This document shows positions 40,600-50,319 of a DNA stretch of 64,000 bases, in pieces. A program made the position numbers and the translations under genes. The notes beneath the pieces are model-generated. The model was not told the DNA's origin. It did not search any database and saw only the letters and a program-made list of their open reading frames with translations. Origin of the DNA: Sternotherus odoratus (taxonomy: Eukaryota > Chordata > Testudines > Kinosternidae); assembly GCA_032164245.1 (NCBI GenBank), contig JAVMKO010000023.1, forward strand, positions 234,898 to 298,897. The letters are read 5' to 3'. Position 1 is the stretch's first letter. Each line of letters begins with the position of its first letter.

Positions 40600-42830
40600 T
40601 CTCCATGTTCCCGTATCATCTGCAAACAGGCTGAGATAATATCACAAGGGGCTGCATGTGAAATGGCCATCCACTTATGTTTAATCACTATTTCTCCCTG
40701 GCTAAAACCTACCCTCTAGCACTGCTTGAGAAGTTTCCTTTGGAAAAAAAAGAGTAACACTTTAAAATGCCCCTTTCAAGTTTCTTTTTCAGGATGAGGC
40801 AGCTAAGTTACAAACAAATAGATGTCAGCAAAAATGGTCCCAGGAAACATTAAGAAACCAGATTTCAAACATCAGGAAGTTTGGGGAAGTCCAGATCCTG
40901 GGATTTTGCCTCAGGTCCATCTATACTTGTTTGGCTCTTTAAAGTAACTCAAACCTGAGATGCATCAGGTCCTGGGCAGTAGGAGAACAATGAGCTTACA
41001 TACTCAATTCTGAGTCTCACTTTGTAAGAAAAGCAATCTCCCTTCCCAACACTCCCCATGGACCTATTCTCAGTTCTCGGCAGAAAAAAAATTTCTTCCG
41101 CCCAAGGATACCTGTGAAACCTCAGTTGATTTTTTAAAAAAAGGCAGAAGTGAGTAAACATGGCAGAATCAATTGAACAGGAAGCATACAGCATAGCAAC
41201 TGACCCTCCCCATAGAGCCAATTTAGATATAAAAAACTGCCCTGCTGTGCGTTTCCTGTTCCAAATTACTCAGGGGAGTCCCAAGTTGTCCAGACTGCTA
41301 AACAAAGGCAGGTTTTAGGGTTCACGGAGTTTTCCTGTTCAGTTAGAAAGGGGGGAGGCTTTAAAAATGGACATATCTGATCAAATTGGGATGTGTCACC
41401 AAATGTTTTAAAAGAAAAAATTCCAAATAAATTAGTGTTTAGCTGAAAAAACTGCAGTAACTGCAGTCAGTCAACGTCATTCCCATACTAGTGTCGCCTA
41501 CTACAGTAACCTACACTGGAGCATTCAGGGTCAGCGGCCTTCGCATCATAGGAGCCAAGTATCCTAAAAGACATCCATGATCCCACAGACCACTATTCTG
41601 GATAAACAGATAGCTTCTTTGGTTCTTTCCAGCATTACAGTCCTTTTGAAGCAAGCAGCAGCATAGACTTTCCCAGAACAAGGTGTTTTTGCCAACAGCC
41701 AACTCACTGATGTCAGAAGGCTATTCCAGAACACGTTTTAGTTTTTAGGGGAGAAAACCAAGGAAAGCACTGTCTGATACTCTCACAGCTGGGATGGCAG
41801 ACCAGGTAGAAATAGTACAAGCGATATGAAGAAATGTGCAAACACACAAACCTCAAGTTTAAAATATATTCAGTACTCAGAAGTGTGTGTCTAATAGCAT
41901 GGGTAAGGCACGATGGCGCCTACAACACAGCTCCGCCAATACACCTCAGTTCTAACCTACGGCACACCCCCTATTCCAGCCCTGGATCCCCACACACAGC
42001 TCTGCTAGTGAACCTCACAACTGACCGGCAGCAGCTCCAGGCTTTTCCTGCTCAAACACTGACAGCTGGATGGAGGGCGCATTTAGACACACAAAGCCTT
42101 ATTTGCACTGATGATCCTGAGAGCCCCAGGTTTCATTAGCCTTTCACCTCTAGAGCAAACTTGTGATACCCCGGTAGACCTCTGTACACACAGAAGTGAA
42201 CAATAAAAAAGGCATTTGAGAAGGAATGTCTAGTCTTACTTACATAAGATCTAATTAAATAATTTCCCCTCTGATGTGTGCTACTAATATAGTATAAATT
42301 ACATTTCAGATGACTGCCTTGGAAAAGACGCTAATATTTACTTCATCTTCATACATTGCAGCTGAATATGTCCTCATTCACTGCACTAAGGAAGGCTTGC
42401 AGTAGATCTGCTTGGCATCTATGTTTGTGCCACACCTGAAGAGATTCCTGTAATAAATTATAACAATCCTCCATTGCACCACCAAATTAGGTAAGCAAGG
42501 TTGGAAGAGAAAGAACTGTAGAAGTGCTTCTTGGCTCTTTTGAGCATTATCTAAAAAGTTATTAACTGCCTTGAGACAAAAAGAATTGAGAAAACACAAA
42601 TTTAAAACATGCATCAAGCAAACAGTTTTTGTAGAATTGGGAGAAGGGGGTATTTTCTGGGCAAACAAAGGAGTTACTTAGCTGGAGCATATACCAGATT
42701 TTGAACATAGATATGAGAGAGAGGGACAGAGAGACTTACCAGGCCCAATGGATGTATTTCAAAACTGGGAGTGGTGAAACAATCAGATGAATATAAACAT
42801 TTCTACAGAAAGGCATTAAAAACAAGAGGT
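40600..42830. other. Intergenic sequence, nothing recognised
   Basis: Scattered short frames only. No splice-supported exon or clear repeat. Confidence 0.35.
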
Positions 42831-42834
42831 CTGC

Positions 42835-43200
42835 ATTCCCCAAACCATCTCCCCCAGGACCCCACCCCCTATCCTACTCATCCTACCCCCCAGACTCCTA
42901 TTCACACCCTCTCCCCTATTCAACCCCCTCCCCCGCCAATTACCTGACTGCCCCTTGGCACCTCCTGTCCCTTATCCAAACCCCACCCCCCACTCCCTTA
43001 CCATGCAACTCAGAACAACAGGAGGTTGCAGCCCTGCTGGAGCAAGCTGCACTGCCCACACAGCAGTGTGGCTACAGGAGAGGAGAGACAACAGGGGAGG
43101 GGCTGGGGGCTAGCCTCCCTGGCCAGGAGCTCAAAGACCAGTCAGGATGGTCCCCCAAATCAGATGTGACCCGGGGGCCATAGTTTGCCCACCTTTGTTC
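42835..43200. mobile_element. hAT-type element fragment, right end
   Basis: A C-rich body ends with GGGGGCCATAGTTTGCCCAC and CTTTG, the typical right terminus of a dispersed hAT family. The left end is not clear. Confidence 0.5.
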
Positions 43201-44198
43201 TACAGTCATTGATTAGATTAAGTTGCTTGGTGTGGACAGATAGTTATTTTTAAAAGTTTTCATCCCAAGGCAGTATTATAAGAACAAAGTTAACATCCCC
43301 CTCTTCCCCCCCAACTTCAGCCCTGTATTTCTATACTTCCACCTGTCAGGGTTTTACATTTGCCTGTGAAGCTGAATTTCATCATCATTTCCTAAAGTTT
43401 TTATTTAAAATGTAAATATAAAAAAGTTACAAGACTATTTGTACTAGTTAAGCTACTGATAGACTCTTATCCTTGCCTGTGGCTAATGAAGATTTTTATT
43501 TGGGAATCACCGTGTCTTTTTTCCCCCCTTTTACGTTTTGGAAGTGTTTGATGTACATTAAAAGCTACTGGGCCACCCAGTATAGCAGTTCTCTATGGTT
43601 TTAAGCATTCCAGCTTCTGCTAGACAGCGCCCCTACCTCATTCCTGAATTTCTAGGGTGAAATGCTCACTCTGCTGAAGAACGGGACAACTCCAATTAAC
43701 TTCAAGGTAGTCAGGATTTCAGCACTGATCTCCCTCAGTTTTAGCTCTCTGTGGAGCATATGCTGAACTTAGTAGATGGGCAAGACATCGGATGCCCAGT
43801 GCAGATGCTATTACACCTGTGGAATTTAACACACATGCAGTGAGGCAAAACTGATATGAGAATAGGAATCACGACATTTTGAAAAGCAGGAGGCAGATGA
43901 TTTGGGAAGGAAAGGTATACTCATGGGAGGTTCAAGGTGAACCATAGACAAAGGGAGCTCCTATAACTTGGCTTCTCCATAGTCTCTCTGAGATGGAGGC
44001 AGGACGTAAGGGCTGGAGCCTGAGGTCCAGAGATCTGATTCTCATAGGGGCATGGAAAGCTACCACTGAAACCCCTGTGTTAGGATCTGCTGATGGCAGC
44101 AGCTCAATTTCCTTTCTTCCATACACCTATCCTAATGGATACAAAGAGCAACAAAATAATTGGGTTGATGGAAGTAATTGACTAACTTCAGCATCACT

Positions 44199-44443
44199 AG
44201 AGGTAACAAAGTCCTGTGGCACCTTAAAGACTAACTATAAAGTTTGAAGCATAAGCTTTCGTGGGCTAATACCCACTTCGTCAGATGCAAGCAGTCTCAC
44301 TGTTTGTGAGTTGGTTGTCACCGAGGTACAGTTAGTGCCCTGGCTGAAGTACACCACATGTTGTGATAGGCATGTTTAGAAGCCATGGATTTTGAGAGGT
44401 GTGTTGCAATCATTGATTAAACATACCCGTTCCAGATAAAAAG
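44199..44443 (-). mobile_element. SINE-containing retro-insertion with 12-bp target duplication
   Basis: The turtle SINE tail (reverse complement of ACAAAGTCCTGTGGCACCTT onward) is joined at about 44297 to a different sequence, TGTTTGTGAGTTGGTTGTCA onward. The joined unit is flanked by TTCAGCATCACT at 44187-44198 and 44444-44455. The second part recurs inverted at 45121-45246. Confidence 0.75.
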
Positions 44444-45246
44444 TTCAGCATCACTGTTTCTCAACTTTTCTGATGGCATCAAACTACATGTTCCTTCTGT
44501 ATACCTGTGAAAATTCCATTGCCTGGCTCTTGCTGGTGGTGTAGATTCTGCCACTTACATCCAGGTCCAGAAGAATGGGATCGTTGTCAGCCTCTAGAGT
44601 ACCCAGGGAAGGTGCAGGTGACCCTTTTGCTGCCTCCTAACTCCTCATTGCAGGCTGCTGAAGATTATACCATCATCTTCCCTGCAGAGGAAGGCATTTA
44701 AGGATTCTGCCACTGCAGAAAAACAGCATCAGCAGATGGCTGCTTCTAGGGTATCACCCTACTAAGGCAAGGCTACTGCTGCACAGATGACAGATGTTTC
44801 TTTTTCTTTCCAAATGTAGCAGCAGGGTCTTTCCAGGAATCTTCTCAGAAATGCTTCAGGGGGTAACCCTCTCAGAGAGCTCTAGTGACTGAAGGGAAGG
44901 TGACAGGCGTAAGTAGTGGGGACGGAGGAATTTTGACAGTTTAAGGTGGTATTTGATGAGTGTGAAGCGGGAGGGAGGACTGAAAAGATCAGGAAGAGCA
45001 ATAACAGAATTCAGAATGGTAGCGGTTTGAGAGAATAGAGACTACAGCATTGGACAAGTTTAGCCTCTGTCTGCCAGGGGGTATCCACTAATTGCACTTC
45101 CCTCACCTTTACCTAGGATTTATCTGGAACGGGTATGTTTAATCAATGATTGCAACACACCTCTCAAAATCCATGGCTTCTAAACATGCCTATCATAACA
45201 TGTGGTGTACTTCAGCCAGGGCACTAACTGTACCTCGGTGACAACC
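44313..45246. repeat. 126-bp inverted repeat with 682-bp spacer
   Basis: The arms 44313-44438 and 45121-45246 are reverse complements with about one mismatch (GGTTGTCACCGAGGTACAGT ... CATACCCGTTCCAGATA). The spacer is ordinary moderate-GC sequence. The left arm lies inside a retro-insertion that has its own target duplication. Confidence 0.88.
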
Positions 45247-45644
45247 ATGTGGGTAAAACCAGGCAACCACTATGCTTTTGAATGAACTCTCACAGAAAAA
45301 TGATAAAAGACAAAAATACTCCATCACCTCTAGGGTGCACACTTTTCACAAAGTGATCACTCTCTGTCTGACATCCTCAAAGGAAACCTGTGCACCACCT
45401 TCAAAAGATGAGCCTGGGAACTTAAATTCATAACTTTGCTAGATAGTAAAAATCATGACCTGAATTCAGACACACACTGAATTTATGGTTAATTACAACA
45501 ATCTATAACCCACTAAACCTCCCACCAATAACTGGAAAGGTATTAACAGGCCACTTCACCCTGAATGGTCCTTGAAATATATATTAACTACTTATGCTGA
45601 ACAATCTGTTCTACCTTGTATTTAGCTGTGACACAGAGTACATT

Positions 45645-45770
45645 TCCCAGCTCTGGAGAAGAGCTCTACATAAGCATGCACGCCTGTTTCTCACCAACAG
45701 AAGTTAGTTCAATAAGAGATATTACCTCACGTACCTTGTGTCTCTAATATCCTATTAACGAGCACCCAGT
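45645..45770 (+). mobile_element. Second SINE family, single copy
   Basis: CTGGAGAAGAGCTCTACATA, ACCAACAGAAGTTAGTTCAA and AGATATTACCTCACGTACCT match the family seen as an inverted pair at 26615-26960. Confidence 0.8.
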
Positions 45771-45828
45771 ATTAGTATTTGACAGCTGCCAGTGACCTCT
45801 GAAAAGAGTTCCTATTTTAGTTTAATTC

Positions 45829-46020
45829 TTAGTAGACCAGCATGCGCAGTGCAGCATACTCATCACAAGTAGCCTCCTGGACAGAATCCTCAGGAAAGTA
45901 CAAGGATTGCATGAACATCAAGAATTGAACCACCTTCTCAAATCCCTCAAAGTCATCCTTTTGGATCAAAGCTCTGGCTTTTATGCTGTATCTGTCCTGC
46001 CTGTACAGGACTTCAATGTC
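45829..46020 (-). CDS. Candidate last exon of an unidentified minus-strand gene
   Basis: After the acceptor CTGACACCTCAG, 63 codons are open to a TAA at 45831-45829: DIEVLYRQDRYSIKARALIQ, KDDFEGFEKVVQFLMFMQSL and YFPEDSVQEATCDEYAALRM, then LVY. Composition and pattern are typical of a globular helical protein. Its phase 0 does not fit the borealin-like exon upstream, which needs phase 1. I do not recognise the family; a transposon-derived fragment is possible. Confidence 0.4.
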   Translation of the reverse strand, partial: DIEVLYRQDRYSIKARALIQKDDFEGFEKVVQFLMFMQSLYFPEDSVQEATCDEYAALRMLVY

Positions 46021-46082
46021 CTGAGGTGTCAGTCTCCAGGGTTGTCAAGACAATAACTTTCACCAGCATTAATTTAACCTGG

Positions 46083-46758
46083 TGTCACGGAGCGCCCGGG
46101 GGATGGTCTGGAACTTGCTCCCTATGAAGCCGGATAGGATTCCGGGGGAAGTGTCCCCTCTCCATACACAGCCTGTTTCCAAGGCTAGGAGCTTCACGGG
46201 TCCCCACTTCAACCTTCCTGGGTCTGACCTCGGAGCATTCAGCACCTTCTGCCCCTCCGTGCGCTTCCCCCAGCAAGCCCGCCGGGGCGGGGTCTTGGGG
46301 GAGCCAGTGGATTCTGCACCCCAGTCCACAGTCAGACGTGACTCTCAGCCAGGCAGTAAAACAGAGGTTTATTTGTCGACAGGTACACGGTCTAACACCG
46401 AGCTTGTAGGTACCCGAACCCCTCGGCTGGATCCATTTTGGAGGCCCAGGGAGGCCAGACCCTGCCTGGGCCTGCCTCCCTTCTGCCCACCCAGCTTCAG
46501 ACTCCAACCCCTCTCTCCAGCCAGCTGCAGACTCCAAACTCACTCTCTCCAGCCCCTTCTCCCCTCTGGCTCAGCCAGGTCAGGTGACCTCCCTCCCCCA
46601 CTTGGAGTCAGATTACAGCTTCAGGTATGGACACCTGAAGAGAGGGGAGAGGGTGTTGCCTGCTTGCTTACACTGTCAGCCCCTATTCCTTCACATAGAC
46701 ACTTAAGAAATGCATTGGGGAAACTGAGGCACACCCACAGTATTCCTACTCCGTCACA
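46083..46758. mobile_element. Solo LTR, 676 bp, TSD CCTGG
   Basis: It begins TGTCACGGAG and ends CTCCGTCACA, a 10-bp near-perfect inverted terminal pair, flanked by CCTGG (46078-46082 and 46759-46763). The last 80 bp (CACATAGACACTTAAGAAAT, GGGGAAACTGAGGCACACCC) match the end of 53705-53858. No coding interior is present. It lies in the intron after the borealin-like exon. Confidence 0.85.
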
Positions 46759-46827
46759 CCTGGAAAACAACTCAGGACCCTGAAGCCTTTGGGGAAAACA
46801 AGTTTTATGAATGAGTGCAATGATTAC

Positions 46828-46934
46828 CTTCACAGTCAAAGTCCTTTAAAAACGCAACGAGCTTTTTCTTCTTCACATTGTTTTTGCTGGTTTTCTTCCT
46901 GGATGGTTCCATGGTGTCGGATGAAGTTCTGGGA
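46828..46934 (-). CDS. CDCA8: Borealin-like first coding exon (CDCA8 family)
   Basis: Borealin is a chromosomal passenger complex subunit that docks with survivin and INCENP. After the acceptor TTTCTGTTCAG come 22 nt of leader and an ATG at 46912: MEPSRKKTSKNNVKKKKLVA then FLKDFDCE plus one base before GTAATC. Known borealins start with a basic stretch and RRKLASFLKDFDREV, and the split after the glutamate codon fits. This could be CDCA8 or its paralogue borealin-2 (CDCA9). No further exons were found at lower coordinates in the window, so the rest is lost, too distant or too diverged. Promoter and non-coding exon are probably at 49345-49500. Confidence 0.62.
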
Positions 46935-47004
46935 CTGAACAGAAACAGCCAGTTGGGTTCACACAAGAAGGGAACAGTCAGAGACACGGAGTTGCTGTCC
47001 TCTG

Positions 47005-47710
47005 TGGGGATGCACTAAGTCCATTTTCTAAAGTCGACTTCAGAAAATCGACTTAGTGCTGTAGTGAAGACGTACCCTTAATGTCACCTGCAGCCTCACT
47101 AGCTGAAAATCGACCTAGAGAGCAGTCGACTTCAGCTACGCCTCTGGTAATGGAGGAGTTATAAGGACTTTAAGGGCATGCAGGTGAGGACGGGTACAGG
47201 CTTAAATCTACTTTAGCTTGCTAAAGTCGACTTTAAGCCGTAGTGGGGACCAGGGCTAAGCCTCTGACCTTCCGAGCAGCTCCATGAACCCCCCGCCCGC
47301 CTGAACAGTCCTGCGCCGGCTCCCCCCGCCCCTGCTCGGGTGGGGGGAGGCGGCACGGGGCTGATACGGTGGGCGGGGGGGTCCACGGAGCTGCTCGGGC
47401 AGGCGGGGGGTCCGGCACAGGGCTGTTCAGGCTGGTGGGGGGGTTCTCGGGGCTGATCCGGTGGGCTGGGGGGTCCGCCGAGCTGCTCTGGCAGGCGGGG
47501 GTCTGGCGCAGGGCTGTTTAGGCTGGTGGGGGGGGGGGTCTCAGGGCTGATCTGGCAGACAGGTGGGGGGGGTCACGGGGCTGCTCCGGGCAGGCATGGG
47601 GTCCAGCACAGAGCTGATCCAACAGGCCATTCGTGGAGCTGTTCCAGGCAGGTGGGGGGTCTGGTGGGGGGCTCTTTAGGCAGGTGGGGGGGTTGCAGAA
47701 CTCTTTTTTC
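47005..47710. repeat. TCGACTTT-rich segment plus G-rich array, partial copy of the element at 62.1-62.7 kb
   Basis: 47005-47280 has repeated AAAGTCGACTT and AAATCGACCTAGAGAG motifs. It is the reverse complement of about 62393-62630, joined through GGTCAGAGGCTT. 47280-47700 is an array of GGGCAGGCGGGGGGTCCGG and GGCTGATCCGGTGGG units like the one at 62160-62400. Confidence 0.65.
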
Positions 47711-47779
47711 ATTAACAGCCAATTTCCTTTGGGGGGGAGGCACCAGGACACCCATTGGGTATAAATTGTTTTTCTCTTT

Positions 47780-48160
47780 ATCTCATTTGAATTCTCATAA
47801 CCCCCCTCCCCCCTTGGGGGGGGTGATTATTTTGTAAATAGAAGAGTTGTGTTTGCAGCACCCACCGGGGGACGCCAGCTCTTAACCTCAGGGTGACTGC
47901 AGCCCCCCCTCCTTTCTCCCCCCAATGGGTGCTGCCAGGAATCCGGGATTGCTGGGGGAGGGGTAGACGTTGTGCGGGGGAGGGGGGCGAGTGGGGTTGG
48001 GGGGGGAAGGGGTCAGAGAGTGACCCCCACCCCCCCAAGTCCCGGAGAGGTTCACAGCCCAGTGGCCAGCAGCCTCCTCCTCATTAGCATACTAGGCACC
48101 GCCCACTGCTCCGGGGCATGGGATGGGGGCGGGACCGAGCACAGGGATTGGCAGCTTTAG
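47780..48160 (+). repeat. Left arm of a dispersed inverted duplication, with module P copy 2
   Basis: This block (GTTTGCAGCACCCACCGGGG, GACGCCAGCTCTTAACCTCA, TCAGAGAGTGACCCCC, then CATTAGCATACTAGGCACCG) recurs inverted at 52780-53160. Its final part is module P (48082-48154) with octamer-like, GC and CCAAT boxes. Confidence 0.65.
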
Positions 48161-48517
48161 GACGGGGGTGAGCTGGGCGGGGCTGAGAGCCGGGACTCCT
48201 GGGTTCTCTCCCCACCTCTAGGAGGGGAGTGGAGGCTGCGGGGGCGGGGGCGGGGGCGGGGGGGGGGGGGGGGGGCAGGGCAGAGCCTTTTCCCAATGAT
48301 GTGGAAATGGCTCCACCATGTGGCTGTAAGAGGCGCTGCAGGGAGAAGGGAGAGAGGCAGCCCCCCACTGTGCGATAAGCCCCCCCCCCCCGCAAACATG
48401 CTGTCCTGTGGGGAGACGTGTGGGGTGTGCAAGGCCCTGATTTCAAACCCCTCCCCCAAACCCTCTTTCCAGCAGCGACCCCCTTCAACAGCCTGGCTCC
48501 CAGCCCCACCTGGTTCT

Positions 48518-48660
48518 AACCACCAGCCCCCACTCCCCTCCCAGAGTCCCGGAGTGAACCCAGGAGTCCTGGCTCCCAGCCCCCCCTGCTCTAAGCCACC
48601 AGCCCCCCACTCCCCTCCCAGAGCCGGGGAGAGAACCCAGGAGTCCTGGCTCCCAGACCC
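48518..48660 (+). repeat. M1 minisatellite
   Basis: Two to three units with GAACCCAGGAGTCCTGGCTC. An inverted single unit (GGGACTCCTGGGTTCTCTCC) lies at about 48192. Confidence 0.85.
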
Positions 48661-48839
48661 CACCCCACTGGGCCTCACCCAGTACATCTCCCCCCCCCCC
48701 AGATATCCGTGGGGGTCTCTGTGCAGAGCAGGGGGGAGGAGTTGAAGGGGGGGGGCTGCCTGTATCCGTACCACCCAGCTGCGCTGCCGCCCACGCCCAG
48801 CAGGGGGAGCGCTGAGCTCGCGTCTCCCAGCCCCTTCCT

Positions 48840-49145
48840 TTGGGTTGGTGGGGGATAAAGGGGGCAGAGAGCGTCCCCCCCCCCCAGTCCCGGGCGGTTC
48901 TCTGCACAGAGCAGCCTCGTCCTCATTAGCATACCAGGCACCGCCCACTGCTCCAGGGCATGGGATGGGGGCGGGAGTTGGCAGCTTTGGGGGGGGCCGG
49001 GCGGAGCAGAGGGTGGGGCTAGGTGGACGGGGGGGGGGGGGGTCGGAGCAGGGGGCGGGGCTAGTCGGGCGGGGGGGGGGTCGGAGCAGGGGGCGGGGCT
49101 AGTCGGGCGGGGGCGGGGCAGAGGGCGGGGCTAGGGGAGGGGGCG
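48840..49145 (+). repeat. Module P copy 3 and GGGGCGGGGCTAG array
   Basis: Module P at 48924-48988 (with a deletion of GACCGAGCACAG) is preceded by the same GGTTCTCTGCACAGAGCAGC context as the inverted copy at 52900. It is followed by about five units of GGAGCAGGGGGCGGGGCTAG. Confidence 0.7.
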
Positions 49146-49149
49146 GGGC

Positions 49150-49515
49150 GTTCCTAGCGGCGCTGCCCGGACCTGAGCCTCCCCCCGCCCAGCCCCCACC
49201 CGCGCTCCCCAGGCAGCGCAACGGCCCGGCCGAGGGGCGGGGCCGCCGGGGACCAGGCCCCGCCCCCGGGACACGGAGGATTCGCCTGAGAAGCGGCGAC
49301 GCTGCACCCGCGGGGGGGTCAGGCAGAGCCCGGGGTGCTCCTACCTGGGCTGGAGAGAGCGGAAGCGCCCCCGGGGCAGGCTGGGAGATGTAGTTCCTGC
49401 CTCTCCGGGGCGGAAGTGACGTCAGACAGGGGGCGGGAGGAGCTGGACTGCGAACGTGCGCGGGGTTCCCGGCTCTGGGCATGCGCAGATCGCCCAGCGG
49501 CCGCCTCCAGGTATC
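49150..49515. promoter_or_regulatory. CpG-island, probably bidirectional promoter
   Basis: It contains a full CRE (GTGACGTCAG near 49417), a ZNF143-type site on the minus strand (GGGAGATGTAGTTCC, near 49384), an NRF1-like GGGCATGCGCAGAT (near 49478) and several GC boxes. A minus-strand donor (GCCCAG then GTAGGAGC) at 49345 would end a non-coding exon of the borealin-like gene. A plus-strand donor (CCTCCAG then GTATCC) at 49511 would end an exon of a divergent transcript. Start sites are inferred. Confidence 0.6.
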
Positions 49516-49829
49516 CTCGCGACCCCGGGGGCGGGGCTGAGGGGCCGGGTGAGGGGGGGCCATCCGGGGGGGGTCGGAGCTGGTGTCCCTGCAGGAGACC
49601 AACGACCCCCCCCCCCGGCCAGGCTCTGCCCTGGGGGGGGGGCGGGGGGGCGGGGAGGGGAGGGGACCAGCCCCCAGGGTCCCTGCGTGGGGCGGGGGGG
49701 GAGAAGCGCCCCCAGTTTTAACACCCACTTCCCCCTCCCCCCCCAGCCCCCACTGCCCGGCCCCTCCCCACATCCAGGGACCTGACCCCGCCCCCCTCCT
49801 GTCCCCACATCCCCCCGTCCCATCCCGTT

Positions 49830-50300
49830 AACCTGTGGAACTCCTCGCCGGAGGAGGCTGGGACCAGACCAGGAAGAGAACTGGATACGTGCGGGGAGGC
49901 TCAGTCCACTGGCTGACCCAGGGCGGCCGCTCTTCTGTTCTTATTCAGCTGTTGATTGACTATCGCTGTATAATCCCCTCCAACTTCCCCCCTTTTACCT
50001 TGAGCCGTTGAATGGGGACAGGAAATCCCCCCCCCGTTGGTGCTTCTCTCTTCTAGTGGCAAATGTTTCGTTTGTGCCCCAGTTTCTCCTCCGTTCTGAA
50101 CAGGGCGACCCGATTTTATAGGGACAGTCCCAATTTTGGGGTCTTTTTCTTATACAGGCTCCTCTTACCCCCCCCCCCCCATCCCCTCTCCTGGTTTTTC
50201 ACCCTTGCTGTCTGCTCACCCTAGTTCTGAAATCCTGATCTCAAAGCCGTGACAATCTTCCCGCTCTTCTCCCCAGTGATCCTGAGATCGGGGCTCTTAT
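49830..50300. other. Repeat remnants, including a short MITE
   Basis: 50099-50225 (CAGGGCGACCCGATTTTATA, GGGACAGTCCCAATTTTGGG, CTTGCTGTCTGCTCACCCTAG) is a short non-autonomous DNA element with weakly inverted ends. 49830-49900 resembles a CR1-like remnant (CTGTGGAACTCCTCGCC). Confidence 0.5.
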
Positions 50301-50319
50301 CGTATCGTACCGAGTGTGG

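Noticed and set aside
46082..46783. 233-codon frame at 46.1-46.8 kb
   Set aside because: It lies entirely within a solo LTR flanked by a 5-bp target duplication and does not resemble any retroelement protein.
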